Shown here piece after piece: positions 58,098-64,000 of a stretch of DNA of 64,000 nucleotides. Numbering within the stretch: the first letter of the stretch is position 1; every line of letters starts with the position of its first letter. Origin of the DNA: Coneutiohabitans sp964457925 (GTDB lineage: Bacteria; Zhuqueibacterota; Zhuqueibacteria; Zhuqueibacterales; Zhuqueibacteraceae); the NCBI GenBank assembly GCA_964457925.1, contig CAYWGH010000015.1, positions 75,359 through 139,358 on the forward strand. Reading direction: 5' to 3'. The notes under the pieces are model-generated. The model was not told where the DNA came from. It ran no database searches and was given only the letters and a program-made list of their open reading frames with translations. The position numbers and the translations under genes are program-made.

Positions 58098-59284
58098 AAG
58101 CACACATAAAGGTTTTCGAAATTGCTCGGTGGGAATTTCAGCGCTGGTTTAAATGGAAGGATCAACTTTTGTCGCTGGCAGTTTCTCTGCTGCTGGCTTT
58201 GGCTATCTGGGGCGGAATGGCTTTGTTGTCGGCAGACGAAGATGTCGTGAAGCTTTCGATCATTGGGCGGGAGCATCTCCCTTTTGATATGCCGGCTGTG
58301 AGCCGATTCGAATTGCGTTCAACTGAACCCACGGAGGAAGCGCGATTACGCGAGCAGGTGGGGCGCGGCGAAGTCGATGGACTGCTGCTTATCAGAAGCG
58401 TTGACGAGGTGGAACTGCTTGTGCAGAAGGAGCCTTTCTGGAAAAGCGAGATGGTAGAACGATTGACGGAAGCGAGAAGACAAAAGAAGATTCAGGAACT
58501 GCGCTTGCTGCCGGCGCAGCTTGCCGATGCCTTGCGGCCGATTTCGCTTAAGGTCGTAATTCACGAGGGAGGGCAACGACCGGCCAGCACAGCGGAAAAA
58601 ATCGCCGCGGGTGTGGTCATTTGTGTCATGCTGATTGGAGTATTCACGGGGGCGGCGTATCAGTTCGTCGCCATTACCGGAGAAAAACAAATGCGTGTGA
58701 CTGAAATGATCATCTCGGCGATCACACCGCAACAGTGGATTGACGGCAAGATATTGGGCATTTCGGCATACGCACTCGCTTTCACGGTTACGACGGCAGC
58801 GAGTGTTGTACTTTTTGTGTTTGTTTCCCAAGTTTTCGGTTCGGGGTGGAGTATTCCGGTCGAGATTACCAATGGCTGGATCATACTGGCGTTGGCCCTT
58901 CTCGCGCTCGCTGGTTTTTTGTTTTGGAACACGATCTATGCAACCGTTTCTGCGACCATCAATGATCCAAATACTTCTGCCCGAGGCTCATTATTGTTGG
59001 CGCCCTTCTTGCCGGTGGCGTTTACAATTTTTGCCTTTAAGAATCCGGACTCGCTTGGCATGCAAATCTTTTCCTACATTCCGTTCACCTCGCCGGCGGT
59101 GCTGCCGGCGCGCCTGGTGCTGACCGAGGTGCCATGGTGGGAAGTTGGAGTTGCCCTGTTGCTGCTGGGTTTAAGCATCTGGTTCTTTCGTACGGCAAGC
59201 GGAAAAATTTTTCACCTCGGCATGCTTATGCACGGCAAAGAGCCGTCCCTCAAAGAGATGTGGCGTTGGGTGCGTGAGGTATGA
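58094..59284 (+). CDS. ABC-2 permease (NatB-like)
   Basis: 396 residues. One N-terminal helix (LAVSLLLALAIWGGMALLS), a periplasmic region of about 140 residues, then five or six helices (ICVMLIGVFTGAAYQFVAIT, LAFTVTTAASVVLFVFVSQV, WIILALALLALAGFLFWNTI). GEKQMRVTEMIISAITPQQW between the helices is the NatB/ABC-2 motif with the conserved Glu. Coupled to the ATPase gene by ATGA overlap. Confidence 0.9.
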   Translation: MKAHIKVFEIARWEFQRWFKWKDQLLSLAVSLLLALAIWGGMALLSADEDVVKLSIIGREHLPFDMPAVSRFELRSTEPTEEARLREQVGRGEVDGLLLIRSVDEVELLVQKEPFWKSEMVERLTEARRQKKIQELRLLPAQLADALRPISLKVVIHEGGQRPASTAEKIAAGVVICVMLIGVFTGAAYQFVAITGEKQMRVTEMIISAITPQQWIDGKILGISAYALAFTVTTAASVVLFVFVSQVFGSGWSIPVEITNGWIILALALLALAGFLFWNTIYATVSATINDPNTSARGSLLLAPFLPVAFTIFAFKNPDSLGMQIFSYIPFTSPAVLPARLVLTEVPWWEVGVALLLLGLSIWFFRTASGKIFHLGMLMHGKEPSLKEMWRWVREV

Positions 59285-59679
59285 GGCGGCGAGACTGAGC
59301 CGTGCGATACTATGTGTCGGTAGATATCGGGGTCCCCCCACGTCTGCCGTGTTGATGAACGGCAACGCCGCAATTTAAAATGCTCCAGTTCTCTACATGC
59401 CCGCCTTGACGCTGAGAACTTTCCCGTAAGCCTCATCTCCGGCTTCATAGAATTGCATGATCTTCCCGACAGCTTGTTAAGCCTGCTCCTCATCGCATCG
59501 CGGGCAGCCACGGCCAAATCAAAAAGCTCGAGTTCGTGAAGAAAAGCCTTTGCTTTTTCCGCAAAGATGTTACTCTTTATTATTAAGGTGTGCAGTTTTC
59601 TAAAAAAAGCGCTCTCGTCCTGAAAATAGTTGGCACTTTCTTGGATGTTACTGGGGTGCACTCTGCGACGCTGCTTGCA
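59285..59679. other. 395-bp region with no intact gene
   Basis: Between the ABC permease and the sucrose-synthase remnant there is no gene that I can support. On the minus strand, fragments such as DEAYGKVLSVKAGM appear in shifting frames, which may be debris from another degraded gene, but I cannot name it. Confidence 0.4.
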
Positions 59680-60795
59680 TGGCGAGGGCGTTGAAGTGCT
59701 TTCCATTGCCGAATTGCTCGACCGGCGCGATAAATCCGTGTCCAACGGGCAAAGCGATTTTGCCGGCAAGCCGCGTTTGAACTTTTTGCCGTTTTATGAT
59801 TATGGCCCTTCCATCTCCGATGTCAAACAAGTCGGACGCGGCATTGACTTTCTGAATAAATACATGTCGAGCGGCTTGTTTCAAGATCCCGAAAAGTGGA
59901 ATGCGCATTTGTTCGAATTTCTCAAAATTCACCATAGTTTAATGTGATTCCACCGGGCGTCGATGAGAATATTTTCTTCTCCTTCAAAGAGCAGGCCCGC
60001 CGATTGACGAACCAGCGCATGCGATTGGAGCATTTGTTGTTCCGGGAAGAAGGCGACGCAATTGTTGGATCGCTGCATGAGAAACAAAAACCACCGATTT
60101 TCACCATGGCGTGCCTGGATCGCGTAAAGAATCTGACGACGCTGGTGGAGAGCTTCGGTAAGAACCCGGCGCTGCAAGAAAAATGCAACCTCATTGTGAT
60201 CGCCGGTAAAGTAGATCCGCAGCAAAGCAACGACGCGGAGGAGATCGCCGAGATTCACCGCATGCACGCGCTGATACATGACTATCAACTACAGGGCAAA
60301 ATCCGCTGGCTCGGAATTTATTTGCAGAAGGAAGATACCGGTTCGGCATATCGCGTGATTGCGGATTATCGCGGCGTGTTCGTGCAGCCGGCGCGTTTTG
60401 AAGCGTTTGGCCTCACCGTGTTGGAAGCGATGGCAAGCGGGTTGCCGGTTTTTGCCACCCACTTCGGCGGGCCTTCGGAAATCATTGTGGATAAAGAAAG
60501 CGGCTTTCTCATCAACCCGACCGTTCCGGAACTCATCTCCGCTGCGTTGCTGGAGTTCATGAGCCAGTGTGAACGTGATCCAGAAGCCTGGGACCGTATT
60601 TCCGCGCAGGCGATGCAACGCGTACATGAACGTTTCACCTGGAAGCTTTACAGCAATAAGCTGCTCGATCTTACTGCGCTTTATGGTTTTTGGCGTTACT
60701 CCGTGTCCAATGTCGGCAAGCGCGAGCTGTCGGAATATTGCCACGTGCTGTATGAGCTTCTGTTCCGCGCACGCGCGCAAAATATGGGTATTTAG
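59680..60795 (+). pseudogene. Sucrose synthase remnant with internal deletion
   Basis: Two in-order fragments of a sucrose-synthase-like GT4 enzyme are present in different frames. The first (59680-59938) carries the N-terminal-region string VEVLSIAELLDRRDK and INFLPFYDYGP-like NFLPFYDYGPSISD. The second (about 59940-60795) starts VIPPGVDENIFFSF and holds the catalytic half, with MACLDRVKNLTTLVESFGKN, VIADYRGVFVQPARFEAFGL and MASGLPVFATHFGGPSEIIV. The middle of the enzyme, including the N-terminal Rossmann half of the GT-B fold, is missing at the junction, as is everything before the first fragment. A full sucrose synthase is about 800 residues. The C-terminal fragment alone remains an open frame of 283 codons with no good ribosome-binding site. 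Confidence 0.8.
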
Positions 60796-60822
60796 TTTGG
60801 GTCGATTGCCATAAGGATATTC

Positions 60823-62694
60823 ATGTCGATTTGGTCCTCGCTTCGCAAGTTTCGTGACAAACTTCAACCTCCACCTCCTCGCAACGAATTACCGGTTAGT
60901 TTCCGCGAACGATTTAAAGCGCTCGGCAATTTGCCGCAGCTTTTCCAGCTCATTTGGCAAACGAGCCCGGCATTGACGAGCGCGAGCATGTTGTTGCGCA
61001 TCGTGCGCGCGGCGGTGCCGCTGGCAACGCTTTATGTCGGCAAATTGATCATCGATGAAGTTGTGCGGTTGACCCAGCTTGCCGCCCCGCATGATTTGAC
61101 CTATCTTTGGCAACTCGTTGCCGCCGAGTTCGGCATTATCTTGTTTTCGGATATTTTGAATCGCGTTTTGGCGCTGGTGGATAGCATGCTCGGAGATTTG
61201 TTTTCGAATCAAATCTCGGTGCGCTTAATGCGCCACGCGGCGGCTTTGGATTTGGATTATTTTGAAGACGCAAGTTTTTACGACAAGCTTGAGCGCGCGC
61301 GCCGTCAAACTTCCGGGCGCATGGCGCTGATGTCGCAAGTGCTCGAACAAGCGCAAGATGTTATTACGATGATTTTTTTGTCCGTCGGGTTGGTGGCATT
61401 CAATCCCTGGTTGATTTTATTGCTGACGGTGACGCTCATTCCCTCGCTGCTCGGCGAGTCGCATTTCAATGCGCGCAGTTATTCGCTGATGTATAATTGG
61501 ACGCCGGAGCGCCGCCAGCTTGATTATTTGCGCTACACCGGCGCGAGCGATGAAACGGCAAAGGAAGTCAAAGTATTCGGCTTGTCGACGTTCTTGACCG
61601 AGCGCTATCGGGATCTGGCCAGCCGCTATTATCGCGCGAATCGCGCTTTGTCAATACGACGGGCAAGTTGGGGCACGGTACTCGCCATGATTGCGAGCAT
61701 CGGATATTATGCCGCATACGCCGTGATCATCCTGCGCACGGTCAGCGGCCAGTTGTCGCTGGGCGACATGACTTTCTTGGCGGGTTCGTTTTCTCGGTTG
61801 CGCGGGTTGCTGCAAAATTTGATTCAACGCTTTTCAAACGTTGCAGAAGGGGCTCTCTATCTCCGCGATCTTTTCGATTTTTTTGCCCTCCAGCCGCGCA
61901 TCGTTTCTGCGCCGCGCACGCGAACCTTTCCGCGGCCGATTCGGCGCGGCTTCACGTTCGAAAATGTCGGCTTCAAGTATCCCAACTCCGAACGCTGGGC
62001 AAACCGTCATCTCTCCTTCACCTTGCAAGCGGGGGAGAAGCTCGCCCTCGTGGGCGAAAATGGCGCAGGCAAAACGACTTTGGCAAAATTGTTCGCCCGG
62101 CTTTATGATCCCACGGAAGGCCGCATTCTGCTCGACGGTTATGATTTACGCGAGTATTCTTTGGAAGAATTACGCTACGACATTGGTGTGATCTTTCAAG
62201 ACTTCGTGCACTATCATTTCACCGCAGCGGAAAACATCGCCATTGGACGCATCGAGGCGCTGGAGGATGCGCCGCGCATCGAACGCGCCGCGGAGCGCAG
62301 CCTCGCGAATACCGTCATTGAAAAACTGCCGAACGGCTATGCGCAAATCGTCGGTAAGCGCTTCGAAACCGGGGTGGAGCTTTCCGGCGGGGAATGGCAG
62401 AAAATGGCGCTGGCGCGCGCCTACATGCGCGACGCGCAGTTGCTGATTTTGGATGAGCCCACGGCCTCCCTCGATGCCCGCGCTGAGCATGAAGTGTTTC
62501 AGCGCTTCGCCGATTTGACCAAAGGCAAGTCAGCGGTGTTGATTTCACACCGTTTTTCCACCGTGCGCATGGCCGATCGCATTCTGGTGCTGGGCAACGG
62601 CGAGCTGCTGGAGCAAGGCACACATGAAGAGTTACTTGCTCAGAACGGCCGGTATGCCGAGCTTTTTCATTTGCAAGCTTCCGGATATCGATAA
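60823..62694 (+). CDS. ABC exporter, fused permease and ATPase
   Basis: 623 residues (AAGGA at 60813-60817). N-terminal ABC type-1 exporter membrane domain with about six helices (residues about 45-350), then the nucleotide-binding domain: Walker A LVGENGAGKTT, Q-loop GVIFQDFVHY, signature ELSGGEWQKMA, Walker B LLILDEPTASLDA and switch His in LISHRFS. All catalytic residues are intact. The signature has SGGEW where most have SGGQ/R, a variant seen in some exporters. A single-chain half-transporter works as a homodimer. The substrate (lipid, peptide or drug) is unknown. Confidence 0.93.
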   Translation: MSIWSSLRKFRDKLQPPPPRNELPVSFRERFKALGNLPQLFQLIWQTSPALTSASMLLRIVRAAVPLATLYVGKLIIDEVVRLTQLAAPHDLTYLWQLVAAEFGIILFSDILNRVLALVDSMLGDLFSNQISVRLMRHAAALDLDYFEDASFYDKLERARRQTSGRMALMSQVLEQAQDVITMIFLSVGLVAFNPWLILLLTVTLIPSLLGESHFNARSYSLMYNWTPERRQLDYLRYTGASDETAKEVKVFGLSTFLTERYRDLASRYYRANRALSIRRASWGTVLAMIASIGYYAAYAVIILRTVSGQLSLGDMTFLAGSFSRLRGLLQNLIQRFSNVAEGALYLRDLFDFFALQPRIVSAPRTRTFPRPIRRGFTFENVGFKYPNSERWANRHLSFTLQAGEKLALVGENGAGKTTLAKLFARLYDPTEGRILLDGYDLREYSLEELRYDIGVIFQDFVHYHFTAAENIAIGRIEALEDAPRIERAAERSLANTVIEKLPNGYAQIVGKRFETGVELSGGEWQKMALARAYMRDAQLLILDEPTASLDARAEHEVFQRFADLTKGKSAVLISHRFSTVRMADRILVLGNGELLEQGTHEELLAQNGRYAELFHLQASGYR

Positions 62695-62913
62695 TGCAAA
62701 ACAGCAAAAGGCAAACGCCGAAATGCCAATTGAGAATGTCTTTTGGGTTTGTTGTCGGTTGCTCATTTCGGCAAAAGCGATGTTTGGGAAATATATTTCT
62801 TCTCGTAATTTCATGATACTGGAATATACCCGGAGCATCACGGCTGTGTGCGCTGCTGCAGACACGCGCGTTGGCCCGGTTTTCACGGTGATGGTCAGCA
62901 AAGGAGATATGCG

Positions 62914-63885
62914 ATGAGTTACCGCATTTTTGTTACGGGTTCCGGCATAGCCGAGGAAGCCCGGCAATTGTTGCTCAAGGAACAGTGTATTATCGAAACT
63001 GGTGATCCGAAGGATACACCGGCTGATCTGATTCGCAAGCTCGCAGCCTTTAACCCGGATGGCCTCATTGTGCGCCAGGGAAAGATTACGGCTGAGGTGC
63101 AGAATGCTGCGCCGCAACTGAAGGTGATCTGTAAACATGGCGTCGGCATGGATAATATCGATTTTGTCAATGCCGTCCAACGCGGCATTCCCGTGATGTT
63201 CACGCCGTTTGCAAATTTTGAATCCGCGGCAGAGCACACGCTTGCGTTGCTGTTGTCGCTCGTTCGCCGCATTCCCCTGGAGGATAAACGCATTCGCGGC
63301 GGCGTTTTCGATAAAAAGAAATATGAGGGCTTGGAGCTTTATGAAAAAACGCTGGGCATTATCGGATTTGGCAAAATCGGTCGGCGGTTCGCTGAATTGG
63401 TCGCCCCATTCAAAATGAATGTGTTGGTGTATCATCCCTCCGCTACTGAAGAGCCTCTGCCAGGCTATCTTTCAAAGGTTAAACATGTGGCTGATCTTTT
63501 GCCTCTGGCGGACATCATCAGTTTGCATTGTCCCCTCACGCCGGAAACCAAAGGCCTGATCAATAAACAAACGATTGCCTCGATGAAGAAGGGAGTTTAT
63601 ATCATCAACACAGCGCGCGGTGGCCTGGTGAATGAAGACGATTTAGTGCTGGCGCTACAGGAAGGATGGGTTGCCGGTGCGGCGTTGGACGTGTTCGAAG
63701 AAGAGCCGCCTCCGGCAAATCATCCGCTTTTCAAGCTGGAGAATGTCATCTTCACAACTCATGTGGCCGGAATGTCCGACAATTCAGTGAAGAATATGGG
63801 GCTGGAATCTGCCAGAAATGTTCTTGCCGTTTTGAAGGGGGAGAAGGTGAACCCCGAGGCTTTGTGGAATCCGGCGACCAAGTGA
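62914..63885 (+). CDS. D-2-hydroxyacid dehydrogenase (phosphoglycerate dehydrogenase-like)
   Basis: 323 residues from ATG 62914, with AAGGAGA at 62901-62907. NAD-binding motif GFGKIG, the catalytic set Arg in NTARGGLVNEDDL, Glu in ALDVFEEEP and His in TTHVAGMS are all in place. The length and lack of an ACT domain put it with the short SerA/glyoxylate-reductase-like enzymes; 3-phosphoglycerate is a likely but unproved substrate. The first 95 residues include KHGVGMDNIDFVNAVQRGIP, typical of the family. Confidence 0.92.
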   Translation: MSYRIFVTGSGIAEEARQLLLKEQCIIETGDPKDTPADLIRKLAAFNPDGLIVRQGKITAEVQNAAPQLKVICKHGVGMDNIDFVNAVQRGIPVMFTPFANFESAAEHTLALLLSLVRRIPLEDKRIRGGVFDKKKYEGLELYEKTLGIIGFGKIGRRFAELVAPFKMNVLVYHPSATEEPLPGYLSKVKHVADLLPLADIISLHCPLTPETKGLINKQTIASMKKGVYIINTARGGLVNEDDLVLALQEGWVAGAALDVFEEEPPPANHPLFKLENVIFTTHVAGMSDNSVKNMGLESARNVLAVLKGEKVNPEALWNPATK

Positions 63886-64000
63886 AGTTTTGCTGCATGA
63901 AGCTTGGCGGCTAAAACCATGTACACTGTTTCGTTGATTTAGATAACTGTAGTTTGGCAAATTTTCACGTTCTTTTTAAAAAAGTGGCTGGCGTTGACCA
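63886..64000. other. Window end, no feature seen
   Basis: Short non-coding stretch after the dehydrogenase; no clear terminator hairpin with a T-run is visible. Confidence 0.5.

Noticed and set aside
59212..59769. A 185-codon minus-strand frame
   Set aside because: It overlaps the ABC permease end and the sucrose-synthase remnant and changes character along its length; frame-shifted fragments suggest debris at best.

Overview
The window looks like a chromosomal stretch from a Gram-negative bacterium of the FCB superphylum, possibly a KSB1/Calditrichota-like or related uncultured lineage. This rests on a TonB receptor paired with a DUF4249 lipoprotein, a C-terminal FlgD/type IX-like sorting tail on a large secreted nuclease, many Sec and lipoprotein signals, outer-membrane barrels ending in Phe, and moderate GC. 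The taxonomic placement is inference. I found no tRNA, rRNA, CRISPR array or intact insertion sequence.

Layout. 1-5.7 kb: the 3' end of a sigma-54 activator, a good -24/-12 promoter in front of a small winged-helix-like gene, a DUF5916-type outer-membrane protein and a secreted protein. 6-16 kb: two tandem CusA/CzcA-like RND pumps separated by a miniature adaptor lipoprotein, then a TerC protein and a porin, closed by a terminator. 16-21 kb: an ABC exporter whose permease carries an extra periplasmic domain, a second miniature adaptor, and small envelope proteins including a BOF-domain protein. 21.5-29.3 kb: a small beta-barrel, a cytochrome c/beta-barrel fusion, a TonB receptor with DUF4249 partner, and a helix-hairpin-helix protein. 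29.5-32.6 kb: a metallophosphatase, two PAP2 phosphatases and a decayed gene. 32.6-39.2 kb (minus): a complete TolC/adaptor/RND operon with an endonuclease/exonuclease/phosphatase-family gene inside it. 39.5-44.8 kb: an FMN-binding-domain protein divergent from a histidine kinase/OmpR-type regulator pair, then a secreted gene that has a decayed paralogue at 32.3 kb. 45-53.8 kb (minus): the secreted nuclease, a fused 2-oxoacid dehydrogenase E1, a DUF2090 aldolase-like protein and a nucleotidyltransferase pair. 53.9-64 kb: an SDR, a PD40 lipoprotein, an exported SAM hydroxide adenosyltransferase, a NatAB-like ABC exporter, a sucrose-synthase remnant, an ABC exporter and a hydroxyacid dehydrogenase.

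The most notable signal is non-coding. Four intergenic sites carry at least four hexamers (TGTNNN or its complement) at exact 11-bp intervals, resembling PhoB/OmpR-type direct-repeat operators. They lie upstream of the first RND pump (6000-6038), the ABC exporter (16142-16180), the kinase/regulator operon (40147-40185) and the secreted gene just downstream of it (43404-43453). This suggests that one local two-component system controls an envelope/efflux regulon spread over about 38 kb. The second notable theme is a pair of miniature lipoproteins that keep only the membrane-proximal end of an RND adaptor and lack the lipoyl and hairpin domains; they sit where a full adaptor would be expected.
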